Positions 1-11,713 of a stretch of DNA of 64,000 nt are shown piece after piece. Both the position numbers and the translations under genes were made by a program. Position 1 is the first letter of the stretch. Each line of letters starts with the position of its first letter. The stretch lies in contig OZ025884.1 of assembly GCA_964019415.1 (NCBI GenBank), forward strand, positions 5,935,233 to 5,999,232, read 5' to 3'. The notes beneath the pieces are model-generated. The model saw nothing but the letters and a program-made list of their open reading frames with translations, was not told where the DNA came from and did not search any database. Source of the stretch: Ianthella basta (Eukaryota; Porifera; Demospongiae; Verongiida; Ianthellidae).

Positions 1-3000
1 CTCTGAGGATGTTGGAGTGGTCTGCTATAGGCCAGGTACAGTGTATACACTCATTAACATGTTCAAACCAAACTATCAAACAATATATAGAGCTACTGTC
101 ACACTTGTTAGGATGTACTGTATTGCAGCAGCTGAAATGCTTTTGCCCTGTCCTTGCAGGACATGTGAGGCTTTTTGGAGGTGTGAGGAATCCTAACTCA
201 TTGTCAGGAAGAGTTGAAGTGTGGAGCAATGGAGCATGGGGGACTGTGTGCCATAATAGTTGGGATCTCTCTGATGCTACAGTGGTTTGTCAGCAGTTGG
301 GCTATCAATATGCATTCTCTGCTCCACGCAATTCTGCCTTTGGCCGAGGCAGCGGACCTGTTTGGCTGGATAATGTAGCATGCACTGGTAATGAGTCATC
401 CATATTCAACTGCACTCACCGTGGAATTGGGGTGTACTCTAGCTATTGTGCACAGCACTATTATGATGCCGGTGCTGTTTGCTACAACGGTAAGCACTGT
501 GTGTATATTGAGAGGGACCACAAGGGTCATTTCCATGTAGTGTTCTACTGCATATGGCTAATAAATAATTAATCATCAGAATTTATGCTAAGCTATGGTA
601 TCTTCATAAAGATCATATATCAAGGCGGAGGGCAAGATACTATATAGTTATGGTGGATACAAAAACAGCTAGTCATCCTGTCGTCCATCAGTACACGTAC
701 AACCCTATAAATGTTGATGGCATGTAGTGATCTGCAAACTGCATAATTGTAGCTAACCTAAGAGTACTCACTGCCTTTTGCCTACACAGATGGTAAGCAT
801 CGACTGATCAATGCAGATTCCAACACAAACACAAGTGGACGAGTAGAGGTGTCAGTTGATGGAGAATGGGGTACAGTGTGTGACAATAACTGGAACCTGA
901 ATGAAGCAAATTTGGTATGCCAACAGCTGGGATACAGTGGTGCTTGGACTGCATACTACCAACCAGGAGAGGGTCTGGTCAAGGTTGAAGAGCCTCAGTG
1001 CACTGGGGAAGAACCCACATTACTGGACTGTTGGACTGCACAGACAATTGGAGGCAATTCATTGTGTAGCCATGGAAGAGATGTTGCTGTGGAGTGCATG
1101 ACATCAACATCATATGGTATGGATGCACTTTGAGGCACTGCAGGAACCCATACTGTACACAAATGCTAATTGGTACTTATTTTGTCTCATATCTTGACTC
1201 TGCAGCACTTGAGGTTGTGTATGTGACGACAGACTCAATTGTGCTCCACTTTCTGGTGAGGTATAGTAGCATTACCTTCAATATCAGTGTGGACGGGTTG
1301 TATTGGGCCCAAACAATGAAGACAATCTACACGATCTCTGGACTGGTGAGTGACAGGGAATACATATTGACAGTGGATGTTATTCGGCATAGAAGGATTC
1401 AGACAACATTGCATCAATCTGCTCAAACACAGAAGCTCAGTGAGTACTGTACCTTCCACCACTCACAACACACCATCCACAGGCATTCCCTCAATACTAA
1501 TTACATACTGTACATGCATGCATTTGTCTATTAAAGTGTACATTTTGACAGATTGATTAGCTGCAATAATTATTTGTTCATTAATTCAGCCTACATTATG
1601 AAGATCTCCTATCTGCCCCATGCTCTCTCTGTGCAGTTCCTCTCTATGTCTCAGCACAAGCCATTGGGTCGCACTCAATCAATGTGACATGGAGTGTTGC
1701 TGAGGAGGATGCAGAAGGTGTCATCCACTATGAGGTCCAGTGGTCCCTGCTTGCTGCAGACAAAGATGACAACATCACCACTACCACCATGACCATCCAA
1801 CAAGAAGGCAATGCCTCATCTGTCCTCATCACTGACCTCCTTCCTGCCATGGAGTACTCCATTCAAGTACGTGCCCTTGCAACAGCTGGATGGGGACAGT
1901 GGAGCCACCAAGTCAGAGCAAGAACAGGTCCAACTGGTAAGCCAGGAACATGCTAATGTACAGTGCATGCACACTGTTGACCACCACAAACTTCCTGCAC
2001 AGTCCCAGGTCACATCACAGATCTGTCAGCAAGTGCTGCATCCACCACTTCTCTAACTGTCACCTGGAACCCTCCAACTGTCCACAATGGGCCTATCACT
2101 ATGTACAAGGTGTGTGCGCATTTGTGCAATGCATGGGCTTAACCCACCTACTGCAGATCTAACCAAGTCTCCACTCTAATGTCTCTTCAGGTGTTGCTCA
2201 GGGAGACCAGTGAAGTAATTAATTGGGAGGTTCTCCTTTCTGGATTGGCTTTGAACTACACCTTCCGTGGCCTGAGTGCGGGAACAGAGTACACCATCTC
2301 TGTCACTGCTGCCACTGATGCTGGTCTAGGAACACAGGCAACAATCACTGCTACCACTCTGCATAGTCTGGAGTCAGCTATTTCAGAACCTGGTATGATT
2401 CATATTTTGTACTCATTCCTCTGTCCTCTTCTATAATGCGATCCTACAATATATTCTCCCAACACCTTTCGCTCATGCATTAATGTACGTATCCCTGCCC
2501 CATATAGTACTAGGTCATGTCACAGATTTGCTAGCAAGTGATATCTCCACCACTTCACTTACTGTGACCTGGAACCCTCCAACTCTCTACAGAGACGCTA
2601 TCACTATGTACAAGGTATGTGCGCATGTGTGTACATATGTACCTAAAATTATACATAATTATGTGTACAATAATTATGGTAAACTGCAGCTCATGCAGAC
2701 TGCATGTTATGCTCTAAATTTGTATGATACTATGACCTCTTCCCCATTTGGTACAGTAGATTAGCTCGCTCTCCTATATATATTCTGCATAACTACACCT
2801 CAATACTAGCACAGTTCACTCTAGAACACATGTAATACTGTCCCACTTAAACCGTCCCTCAGGTATCAATTATGAATGAATTGATCAGTTGCAAGCTCAT
2901 TCTACATGGGCTAGCTTTGAACTACACCTTCCATGGCCTGAGTGCAGGAACAGAGTACACCATCTCTGTTGCTGCTGCCACTGATGCTGGTCTAGGAACA

Positions 3001-4510
3001 CAGGCAACAATCACTGCTACCACTCTGCAGCCGGCTACACCTGGTATGCTCCATATTTGTACACATTCCCTGTCCTACTCTTCATTATTATCCTAAGTAT
3101 ATTACCTTTCACTATACCTCTCACTTATATATACTCTCTGTGCAGTTCCCCTCTGTGTCTCAGCACAAGCCATTGGGTCACACTCAGTCAATGTGACATG
3201 GAGTGTTGCTGAGGAGGATGCAGAAGGTGTCATCCACTATGAGGTCCAGTGGTCCCTGCTTGCTGCAGACAAAGATGACAACATCAACACTACCAACATG
3301 ACCATCCAACAAGAAGGCGATGCCTCATCTGTCCTCATCACTGACCTCCTTCCTGCCATGGTGTACTCCATTCAAGTACGTGCCCTTGCAACAGCTGGAT
3401 GGGGACAGTGGAGCCAGCACGTCAGAGCAAGGACAGGTCCAACTGGTAAGCAGCAACTTGCAAACATTTATGTACACCACACACATACACTTGCTACATA
3501 CTGCAATGCCGCCTCACCTCCCACCCCACAGTCCCTGGTCAAGTCACAGAATTGTTAGTAAGTGACTTGTCCAACACTTCCCTAACTGTCACCTGGGACC
3601 CTCCAACTGTCTACAGTGGGCCTATCACTGCACACAAGGTCTGTGTGAGTGTGTGTGTGTGTGTGCGTTTTCATTCTGCATACTAAAGATCCAACTACAA
3701 TAAGTGATCTCTATTTTCTCCTCAGGTGTCACTCAGTGCCTTCAGTGACTTGATCATTCGGGAGGTTCTCCTTTCTGGACTTGCTTTGAACTACACTTTC
3801 CATGGCCTGAGTGCAGGAACAGAGTACACCATCTCTGTCACTGCTGCCACTGGTGCTGGTCTAGGAACACAGGCAACAATCACTGCTACCACTCTGCAGC
3901 CGACTACACCTGGTATGGTCCATATTTGTACACATTCCCTGACCTATTCTTCATTATTATCCTATATTACCTTTCACTATACCACTCACTTATATACTCT
4001 CTATGCAGTTCCTCTTTATGTCTCAGCACAAGCCATTGGGTCACACTCAATCAATGTGACCTGGAGTGTTGCTGAGGAGGATGCAGAAGGTGTCATCCAC
4101 TATGAGGTCCAGTGGTCCCTGCTTGCTGCAGACAATGATGACAACATCAACACTACCACCATGACCATCCAACAAGAAGGCAATGCCTCATCTGTCCTCG
4201 TCACTGACCTCCTCTCTGCCATGGAGTACTCCATTCAAGTACGTGCCCTTGCAACAGCTGGATGGGGACAGTGGAGCCACCAAGTCAAAGCAAGGACAGG
4301 TCCATCTGGTATGCAGTAACATACACACATTAATGTACACACGTACACTTGCTACATACTGCAATGCCATCTCACCTCCCACCCCACAGTCCCTGGTCAA
4401 GTCACAGACCTGTTAGTAAGTGACTTGTCCAACACTTCCTTAACTGTCACCTGGAGACCTCCAACTGCCTACAGTGGGCCTATCACTGCATACAAGGTTT
4501 GTGGGTGTAC

Positions 4511-4599
<89 letters not shown>

Positions 4600-5109
4600 A
4601 GTGTTTGGCAGAAGCTGTGTGAGTATGCCAGAAGGGTGACAGATCTGCAGCCAACGGGTCTGGCATTCAGAAGGTTGAAAATTTGGTTTTTGCTTTGGTT
4701 ACAAGTCTAGTCATATTTGTGAACCACAAACCACTGGGAAAGTAAGGAACTTGTGTAATTCTTGTTAGGTGCTAGCGCACTTTCCAGTGTTTAACACTGG
4801 TAGTGCAACGTATGCTAGTCACCTAGACATTACCAAGTGTAGGTGGGGAATTCTATGGCCAGGAGCACAGGACGGATACTCTGATGCTGTCACTCCAGGC
4901 TGTACCCCACCTCTTTCATCTCATGGGTCTTGCAAGCCCATAGATGAGTACCCCTACTGCACCGAGGGAGCCATGCGACTGGGGTGATAAGGCTGGTGTC
5001 TCCACAGCCAACGGTGCCACTGGTCTTGTTGCCACCTGCTGGCTCACCCCATTCATGGGGTCCACTTAGCCAAGTCTTGGCTGTGGTATTACAAGTACAA
5101 GTACAAGTA

Positions 5110-5177
<68 letters not shown>

Positions 5178-8100
5178 AGTGTCATGGTAATTACAGCTTA
5201 TTGATAATTAATTATGAATACAATTACTTGGCTAATATTTTATGAAACAATTAACATTGCCATTACTTTACTGTTACAGGTACTTAAAGGTCCACTGTCG
5301 CATTTTTTTTAATTTTTATTTTGATAGTGCTTTGTGAAACATCTTCAATGATACCCATTTCGGTGTGCTCGGCCTCACGATGGGGGAGTTACGAGGGTGC
5401 AGAGTTGCAAAAAGACCAATTATGCGTGGGCGTTTCCGGTTTTTCGGTGGCAGCAATGCTAAAACGTCGTGACGTCATAGTAGGCTCCGGAATGTTTGCA
5501 CAAGTATGGAGGAGAGTAGGCCAGGCAACGGATTGAACAAGAAATCGTTATCTCCTGCGAGTCTTAATCTTAAGATGAAGGCGAAACCTCTTGAGACAAT
5601 GAAGGAGATACCCCTGCTGATTCTGAAATAGATCTGGGCATGCGGGTTGCGCAGCCGTACGGCACGACATCAATTTTGCGACACGACCAATAATATGGTG
5701 ACGCCCGTTCTCAGCCCTACAAACGCCGATTCGCACCATTCTTGGACTGTTCATAGACCCTACAACATGTTGTAGGGTCTATGGATTGTTACAAGAGCAT
5801 ACGAAAAAGAGATGGTACACTAGCCTAGAGCGGGAAGGCGTAACAGCTGAAATACGAAGTGGAAAACATATTTCGGAGCACTCGGCACGTGTTTCAGGTC
5901 ACTGGCTTGCACATCGCGAGACGTAAGCACCTCTCCACTCCTACTTGCTAGGTAGTAGGGCACACACAAGCTCTGGTCACAGCAAAAGATTCAGAGGAAA
6001 ACCGTCCCTGCTCTCTACCGAGAACGGCTGCGCAGAAGACCAAAAGGTGGGGGCATCGAAATGGCCCTGGGACGCCTTTTCGTCATCCTAAAGCTACTAC
6101 TCACCCTTTCGTCCTTTGTAGCGATTTTTCGTCTTCTCGATTGGCTTTCTCTGTGCTAGGAAAGACTCTCCTGTAAGTTAAAGCGCCATTCGGATTCTGA
6201 CGGATGTACTAGTCTAAGAGAGAGCAAAGTGGTTGTTGCTAGAATATTTACACCAAGAATCAGCGAAATGGCAGGTAGGGCATCAGTCGCAATTCGAAAG
6301 GCGCTCTAACGTACGGGAGAGTCTTACAAAGCACAGAAAGACCTGCCAACAGCTGCTGGCCACCGCTTCTTCAGACTATCGCTCTTCGTGGAATGAAGCA
6401 GCGACCGTTGCCTCCACCATAGATCTATGCCTCCAGTGGCCCTACTACATCCTCCAGCAACGCATTTCTGATGCATCCGGGCGAATTCATCAGCAAGAGG
6501 GGCGCGAATAGCCAGTCGGCGATTGTATTCCCACACGGCGTGTGACACGTTCAAGCATAGACACAAGTGTACGGCAAGCCTACTGTGACGTCACAGCAAT
6601 ATGGCGGATTTCTTCGGCCAATTTTCCGGAAGTGAGCCATTATCGCTCTACCAGGGAATTTCGAAGCGCTCTAACAACGATTTTCGGTGGTTTTAGACGA
6701 TTATCTATCATATAAAGGCAACTTGTATAACCGTGACAGTGGACCTTTAATTTGCATTGCAATTACTTGAAAGCAATTACAATTGCAATGACAATTACAA
6801 TTACAATTACAATTACATTAAAATTACATATATGTAATGGCAGTTCAAAATCCACAATAGCAGTGCTTCAAGTTCTTTTGGAAGCATGCAATGACATCTT
6901 AGTGAATTCAAAGTCTTGCCTGCCTGACTGGTGTTTTGGCAGCCAAGGACGAGGAATGTAATTGCATGTAATTTTTGTGCAGTAATTTAGTGCCATGTTT
7001 CCAGGGGATGCCTAAATCCTTGGGGGATGCTGTATTCCCCACTGAAATTCACTTGGTGTTCAAATCTGGTAAGGAGAATACTTGATGAGCTAAGTTTGAA
7101 CAGTACTATAAGGTAATCTTTAGATTTTTCTTCCAACAGCCTAGTGTTATGGTAGCCAAAGAGGAGGAATGTAATTGTGCAATTAGGTATCAATTACAGT
7201 ACTGTACATGAATGTAATCAACTGCCATTACAATTGCATCAGCAAAATATCTCAATTCCAATTAAATTGCAAATACCGAAAAAGTCTAATAATTATAATA
7301 CAGTCAATTACAATTACTCATTTTTTGCTACAATACTGCATGTGTGTTTCCCATCTGTCTACTAAAGATCCAACTGCAATATGTGATCTCAAATTACTCC
7401 TCAGATGTCACTCAGTGTGTTCAGTGACATGATCATTCAGGAAGTGCTCCTTTCTGGACTGGCTTTGAACTACACTTTCCATGGCCTGAGTGCAGGAACA
7501 GAGTACACCATCTCTGTCACTGCTGCCACTGGTGCTGGTCTAGGAACACAGACAACAATCACTGCTACCACTCTGCAGCCGACTACACCTGGTATGGTCC
7601 ATATTTGTACACATTCCTTGTCCTATTCTTCATTATTATCCTATATTACCTTTCACTATACCTCTCACTTATATACTCTCTATGCAGTTCCTCTTTATGT
7701 CTCCGCACAAGCCATTGGGTCACACTCAATCAATGTGACCTGGAGTGTTGCTGAGGAGGATGCAGAAGGTGTCATCCACTATGAGGTCCAGTGGTCCCTG
7801 CTTGCTGCAGACAAAGATGACAACATCACCACTACCACCATGACCATCCAACAAGAAGGCAATGCCTCATCTGTCCTCATCACTGACCTCCTTCCTGCCA
7901 TGGAGTACTCCATTCAAGTACGTGCCCTTGCAACAGCTGGATGGAGACAGTGGAGCCACCAAGTCAGAGCAAGGACAGGTCCAACTGGTATGTAGTAGCT
8001 TACGCACATACGTACATACATACATTAATGTACATCACGCATGCACATGCATAAGACCACCTCTTCCCCATCTGCCACAGTCCCAGGTCAAGTCAAAGAT

Positions 8101-8196
8101 CTGGTTGTGAGTGACTCATCCATCACTTCTCTAACTGTCACCTGGAATTCTCCAAGTGTTTACAAAGGACTCATTACCATCTACAAGGTGTGTGTC

Positions 8197-8238
<42 letters not shown>

Positions 8239-8944
8239 CATCAAAAATGTATACTACTGTATGTAGAAATGTTCATAGTGTATTTTGCAAGCTCAACTCT
8301 CCAGCTTCCTACTACTGTATGAGCACCACAAGTGGTATAGCGAATCTTTCCTTGATGCCATGTTCTCTGTATCCCTATTTCCCCACACAATGTCATGCAG
8401 CACCAAACAGTGATTCAGATGCGATCCTTTCAATTGCTCAATTGTACTTCATCCATGCGCCTGTCTGTCTACTACAGCTCAAACTAGGTGCATGTCCATT
8501 AATCTCTCCTCAGGTGTCACTCAGTGCCTTCAGTGACATGATCATTCAGGAGGTTCTCCTTTCTGGACTTGCTTTGAACTACACCTTCCATGGCCTGAGT
8601 GCAGGAACAGAGTACACCATCTCTGTCACTGCTGCCACTGATGCTGGTCTAGGAACACAGGCAACAATCACTGCTACCACAGTGGCTAGCACAGTACAAA
8701 ACCTAGAGACTTCCATTTCAGCTCCAGGTATGGTCCATGGTTGTACGTACACTACAAACTGTCTCACTCCTGTATCATACACTATTGTATGGCACTATTC
8801 ACTTTTATACAGTTGCAGGGTCTATGGTTGGCATACTGGCAGTGGTAACCATTGTACTGGCAGGTGCTCTATGCATTTGGTGAGACTGTCATAAATGTGT
8901 AGCATGTACACTCCATTTCAGTGTCTGCCTGTTTCTGTACCACA

Positions 8945-9039
<95 letters not shown>

Positions 9040-9426
9040 CAAAGAGCAATGAGTGCTCTTTTCTCTTCCTCTTCTTCATTAAGTCTCTTTCCTCACTAAA
9101 GCTGTATATACAGGTGGTGTTGTCTCAAACACAAGAAGTCGGTCAGTGAGACAACAGAGTTAGTGACAATGAGGGAAGTGGAGAATAGTGCAGCCGCAAA
9201 TGAGCCAGAGCCAATATATGAAGAGTTTGATCTACATGACTTGAGGAAGAAGCCTTCCCATTCAATGATGCCGCCTGCTACAACTGCTGCGACCAACAGT
9301 ACTTGGATGGACAGGTCTAGGCTCCAGCAGGAGAGAGCAAGCAACCCTTACTCCAACCAACAGCTGAAGCCAGACCCACTTGTGGAGGAAATATATGAAT
9401 TTCCAGAGCCTGCCACGTACACCTGA
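1..9426 (+). CDS. Gene A: SRCR-FN3 transmembrane receptor (3' part, 5' end outside window)
   Basis: This is the 3' two thirds of a receptor gene. Exons, deduced from AG/GT borders and reading frame: 1-35 (end of an SRCR domain), SRCR 160-489 and 790-1116, FN3-like 1206-1439, nine FN3 domains between 1637 and 8727, transmembrane exon 8813-8879, tail exon 9102-9426 (stop TGA 9424-9426). All visible exons are open and phases match throughout, so the visible part looks functional. The product should be a type I membrane protein with an extracellular SRCR head on a long FN3 stalk. Ten FN3-type domains make its stalk longer than that of D (seven). One FN3 intron (4497-7404) is swollen to 2.9 kb by mobile DNA. 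Exon borders are inferred from sequence only; a transcript could differ in exon choice because most exons are phase-symmetric. Confidence 0.8.
160..1116 (+). CDS. Gene A: two SRCR exons before the FN3 stalk
   Basis: Exons 160-489 (330 bases) and 790-1116 (327 bases) each code for one SRCR domain. Visible hallmarks are [20 protein letters not shown] and VVCQQLGY in the first, and [10 protein letters not shown] with LVCQQLGY in the second, followed by the late cysteines ([28 protein letters not shown]). One exon per domain is the known gene structure of group-B SRCR domains. Both exons are phase 1 at each end. They correspond to the last two SRCR domains of D (47796-48125, 48674-49000) and of E (61745-62074, 62580-62906). 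The second domain is unusual in its [14 protein letters not shown] stretch where the others have GxGSGxIWLD. Confidence 0.88.
1206..8727 (+). CDS. Gene A: FN3 stalk, ten FN3-type domains
   Basis: Exons: 1206-1439 (FN3-like, 78 codons), 1637-1936, 2003-2109 with 2191-2392, 2508-2614 with 2863-3043, 3146-3445, 3532-3638 with 3726-3912, 4009-4308, 4390-4496 with 7405-7591, 7688-7987, 8081-8187 with 8514-8727. Single-exon domains are exactly 300 bases; split domains are a 107-base exon plus a second exon. FN3 signatures are plain: [68 protein letters not shown]. From the second split pair on, single-exon and split domains alternate. Domains are nearly identical to each other and to those in B-E, including the introns, so they have been duplicated or converted recently. 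The stalk presumably holds the SRCR head away from the membrane; no catalytic function is expected. Confidence 0.88.
4500..4597 (+). repeat. GT microsatellite after 5' splice site
   Basis: A nearly pure GT run starts a few bases after the donor of the 107-base FN3 exon that ends at 4496. It is one of a family of GT runs in the equivalent FN3 introns. Confidence 0.95.
4598..5111. other. Unclassified insertion in gene A intron
   Basis: This stretch lies between the intronic GT run and a second GT run (5112-5176) and is absent from the paralogous introns (for example 3639-3725 and 50020-50143, which are under 130 bases). It is richer in G+C than its surroundings and ends in tandem copies of ACAAGT that grade into GT, a pattern seen at 3' tails of non-LTR elements. 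I see no convincing protein. It may be a 3' fragment of a LINE or SINE. Confidence 0.4.
5112..5176 (+). repeat. GT microsatellite
   Basis: A pure GT run follows tandem ACAAGT units within the enlarged FN3 intron of gene A. It lies far from a splice site, unlike the other GT runs. Confidence 0.95.
5288..6746. mobile_element. TTAA-flanked non-autonomous DNA transposon (piggyBac-like ends)
   Basis: Inverted termini AGGTCCACTGTC (5288-5299) and GACAGTGGACCT (6735-6746) are flanked on both sides by TTAA (5284-5287 and 6747-6750). TTAA target duplication is the signature of piggyBac-type insertion, so I infer that family from the ends only. The element is 1459 bases, CpG-rich compared with the AT-rich host intron, and has no recognisable transposase; the open frames inside are short and unlike known proteins. 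A perfect 32-base palindrome lies at 5752-5783. It sits in the intron between the two exons of one FN3 domain of gene A and is missing from every paralogous intron here, so it is younger than the duplications. Confidence 0.7.
6751..7330. repeat. AT-rich simple sequence (ATTACA/AATTGC units) in gene A intron
   Basis: Short imperfect runs of ATTACA and CAATTG units occur at 6755-6830 and 7185-7320, with AT-rich sequence between. The same unit type is present left of the TTAA element (5187-5280), so the element seems to have landed inside a pre-existing AT-rich repeat tract. I see no gene here. Confidence 0.5.
8188..8236 (+). repeat. GT microsatellite after 5' splice site
   Basis: A GT run begins directly at the donor of the 107-base FN3 exon ending at 8187 in gene A. 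Confidence 0.9.
8813..9426 (+). CDS. Gene A: transmembrane exon and cytoplasmic tail
   Basis: Exon 8813-8879 (67 bases) encodes a hydrophobic helix beginning VAGSMVGILAVVTIVLAGAL. The tail exon runs from 9102 (after AAAG) or 9114 (after a better CAG), both in frame, to the stop at 9424-9426. The tail starts with a basic, cysteine-rich stop-transfer stretch (YRWCCLKHKK) and contains the tyrosine contexts IYEEF, PYSNQ and IYEFP. By known SH2 preferences, YEEF resembles a Src-family site and YSN a Grb2-type YxN site. These are motif readings, not proof of phosphorylation. The same tail is encoded by D (intact) and B (cut short). Confidence 0.85.
8948..9037 (+). repeat. CA microsatellite before the tail exon
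   Basis: A long CA run lies in the intron between the transmembrane and tail exons of gene A. In B (27800-27820) and D (52488-52502) the same place holds only a few CA units, so this copy expanded. Confidence 0.95.
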
Positions 9427-9676
9427 GTGAACAGAGCTCCGTTATTATGTCAATACGTGTGTTGATCAGAATACATGGATAGTTATAGAAAGCACATTAG
9501 GTGCATAAGGTTGCTGTGTGTGGTGTGAATTCGTATAAAGCGTGTTGTGTGTGCTAGGCCATTGTAGGTGAGGCAATGTACTATAAATTCTGAGAGACCA
9601 TTACATTTGTATTATAATGTGAGTGACATACTGTATTCATCATTAATTGCAAGGATGTACTATCCATAATTGTATG

Positions 9677-9880
9677 TCAATTGATGCTTTTGGGAATGCA
9701 TGGTTTACTAATGTGTCTCATGGTGGCCCCTGGTTGTGAGGGCTTGAATGGTGCTTGTGAGCCGTAGGGCTTTGGTAGAGGGAGCTCTGTGTCAGACTGA
9801 GGTATGTAGACATTGGGGCAGGGTTCTGCCAAGGTGACAGTCCCATCAGAGAGAGTGAACTGGTCCTCTAGTACAGCAGT
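9677..9880 (-). CDS. Candidate minus-strand terminal exon, copy 1
   Basis: Read on the minus strand, a long pyrimidine tract and TGCAG (9881-9885) precede an open segment that ends at a stop at 9677. It reads [20 protein letters not shown], later [20 protein letters not shown]. It is proline-rich, hydrophilic and without a known domain to my eye. The same segment follows the 3' end of every receptor gene or relic here; some copies stay open with the acceptor intact (9677, 40282, 53111), others are broken. It could be the last exon of a small convergent gene, or just conserved 3' untranslated sequence of the receptors read in reverse. Function unknown. Confidence 0.35.
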   Translation of the reverse strand, partial: TAVLEDQFTLSDGTVTLAEPCPNVYIPQSDTELPLPKPYGSQAPFKPSQPGATMRHISKPCIPKSIN

Positions 9881-10198
9881 CTGCATGGAGAGAAGAAAGG
9901 TGGAGAGGAGAGCTAGGAGTGGAGTTTTGAGTAGAGGGAAAGGTAGGAGCTATAATATGCTATTGAGCGAAAACATTCCCCTTAACATTTGCCTATAGAT
10001 GGTAAGCTTCAACTAAGGTGAGACACTGTACTACAGTATAATCTCTGAGAGATCACTACATTTGTATTATAATGTCTGTAACATACTGTATTCATCATTA
10101 GTTGCAAAGATGTACTTACCAAAATTGTACAGTATGTGAACAAAATTGATGCTTTTGGGAATGCATGGTTTACTAATGTGTCTCATGGTGGACTCTGG

Positions 10199-10516
10199 TT
10201 ATGAGTGCGTGAATGGTGCTTGTGAGCTGTAGGGCTTTGGTAGAGGGAGCTCTGTGTCAGACTGAAGGATGTGAACATTGGGGCAGGGCTCTGCCAAAGT
10301 GACAGTCCCATCAGAGAGAGTGAACTGGTCCTCTAGTATAGCAGCCGGCATGGAGAGAAGAAAAACGGAGAGGAGAGCTAGGAGTGGAGTTGTGAGAAGA
10401 GGAGAAGGTAGGAGCAGTGTACTGTACAGTATGTATGAGTAAAGGGTACCATGGGATATAATTTCAACAGCTACTCCAAAATTTGCTGAGCAACATAGCA
10501 CTGTGTACAACTGCAT
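10199..10516 (-). CDS. Candidate minus-strand open segment, copy 2
   Basis: This is the tandem duplicate of the 9677-9880 segment. It is open over 105 codons on the minus strand, but the splice acceptor seen in copy 1 is changed (CCG in place of CAG). Its N-terminal half reads like a signal peptide ([20 protein letters not shown]), but this stretch is also what a polypyrimidine tract translates into, so I do not take it as a signal peptide. Product unknown. Confidence 0.25.
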   Translation of the reverse strand: MQLYTVLCCSANFGVAVEIISHGTLYSYILYSTLLLPSPLLTTPLLALLSVFLLSMPAAILEDQFTLSDGTVTLAEPCPNVHILQSDTELPLPKPYSSQAPFTHS

Positions 10517-10840
10517 TGCCTAGTTTACCATGATCACTCTTTAGTTCACTGTTCAACTGATTTGAAGCAATCTTCAGATGTAAAGGATTTATACTTATAT
10601 GGAATCGCACAAGTTGTACTAGTGCAGTAGATGTATCTGTGTAGATGCTGTGAGTTTGCATAGAGAATGGCTTTGTAGTACACCTAAGCTTCCTGCAAGG
10701 ATTGAGACCTTCCTGATTATGGTAGTTCTGCACATGATCCTAAGCAGTAATGTAGCTGTTGAACATTCAAGGCTACAGTGTGCATGGTGATGCTGAGTTG
10801 TTGCACTGCTTCACTAGTTGCTCTAAGCAAGTGAACTCAC

Positions 10841-10891
10841 CCCATGTTGTGGAGATGTAGGGGTGCTTTCTGCTTCACTACTCTGAAGCCC
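10841..10891 (-). other. Candidate minus-strand small exon with 41-base intron
   Basis: On the minus strand this 51-base segment is bordered by CCTACAG on its 5' side and GTGAGT on its 3' side. Upstream lies a 41-base putative intron (10892-10932) that starts GTGAGT and holds a TACTAAT-like branch point (TTACTAAT). The equivalent in front of gene E (53894-53951, intron 53952-53992) keeps the same splice sites, but the exon is 58 bases, so coding frame is not kept. Suggests a spliced antisense transcript; unproven. Confidence 0.35.
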
Positions 10892-11415
10892 CTGTAGGCA
10901 AACAGATGACAAGCCCAATTAGTAATACTCACGTGTTGCTAGGAATTTTTCCCATCAAAGATCTTTTCATGGGACCTTTTAGCACAATTCAACTTATACA
11001 TTTCTAGACATCTTGTGTCTGGCAGTGCAAAATAACTATAGCATTGTGGTATTGGCTGCAACAAATTCACTAGACAACAGAATAGCATTGAAATGTCTCA
11101 TGGCAATATTTTCTGCTAAGAATGTATAATATCTTTGGCCCAATCTTCTACCACCACTCTCATTCATTCAGTCATGCTCTGTGTCATGACAATATTACCA
11201 GACAGCCATTCCAGTCAGGTCAACCATTTACACAAAGAAAATGTAAGCAATTTTAAATGAGTATACCAGAATGACAGTGCACTACACACACTAAAGAGCA
11301 AACGACTTGACAACCTTACAAGTTTTCTCAATGCCACAATGTATTAATACCCACAGTTCCATATAATAGTGTTAACAATTTAAGTCTCTGGTCAGTTTGC
11401 CTCCTGAGTGGAGTT

Positions 11416-11500
11416 ATGGGGCTCTCTGTGGTCCAGTGTCTGCAGGTTGCAGTGGTTCTCCTAGCAATCAAACTGGTTGTAACTCAGGCCTCCACACAGG
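11416..11500 (+). CDS. Gene B: signal-peptide exon
   Basis: ATG at 11416 opens an 85-base exon ending at a GG/GTGAGG donor. It encodes [18 protein letters not shown] and then KLVVTQ, a typical n-h-c signal peptide, and ends in phase 1 to join SRCR1. The matching exons of E (54469-54553), C (31729-31816) and D (42760-42847) keep the start codon and the core LQVAV. Confidence 0.8.
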
Positions 11501-11713
11501 GTGAGGAACTGAACATAGAATGTACATGTGAAGGCTAGTGCCGTGGTTCCTTGGCCTTATTCTTTGAATGCACTTATATACACAGTCGTTAGAATTTCAG
11601 TTCTTTACATAACATTCTATGCCTACTATTTCTGCTGTCTATATAAGTTTATGGCGCACATATAAATTGATAGTCTAGTTAACTATTGGCACAATCAATT
11701 GCAATCTTCACAG

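Larger units (their letters stand above)
9427..11415. other. Spacer A-B with relic pieces
   Basis: Two tandem copies of about 440 bases (roughly 9570-9990 and 10020-10440) each contain the minus-strand open segment described separately. Between them, at 9993-10016, is the first part of an SRCR exon (splice acceptor plus DGKLQL codons) that breaks off, marking a deleted receptor unit. The rest (10440-11415) is about 90 percent alike to 53460-54468 in front of gene E and holds candidate minus-strand exons. I see no plus-strand gene in it. Confidence 0.6.

Noticed and set aside
4188-4400. Minus-strand frames opposite the 300-base FN3 exons
   Set aside because: The same shadow recurs in every FN3 copy and is explained by the plus-strand domain.
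9200-9426. ITAM in the A/B/D tail
   Set aside because: Spacing and +3 residues (F, Q, P) do not fit the YxxL/I pair; only single SH2-type contexts are supported.
10199-10516. Secreted peptide with signal sequence on the minus strand
   Set aside because: The hydrophobic stretch is the translation of a pyrimidine tract before a (lost) splice acceptor, so a signal peptide is not supported.
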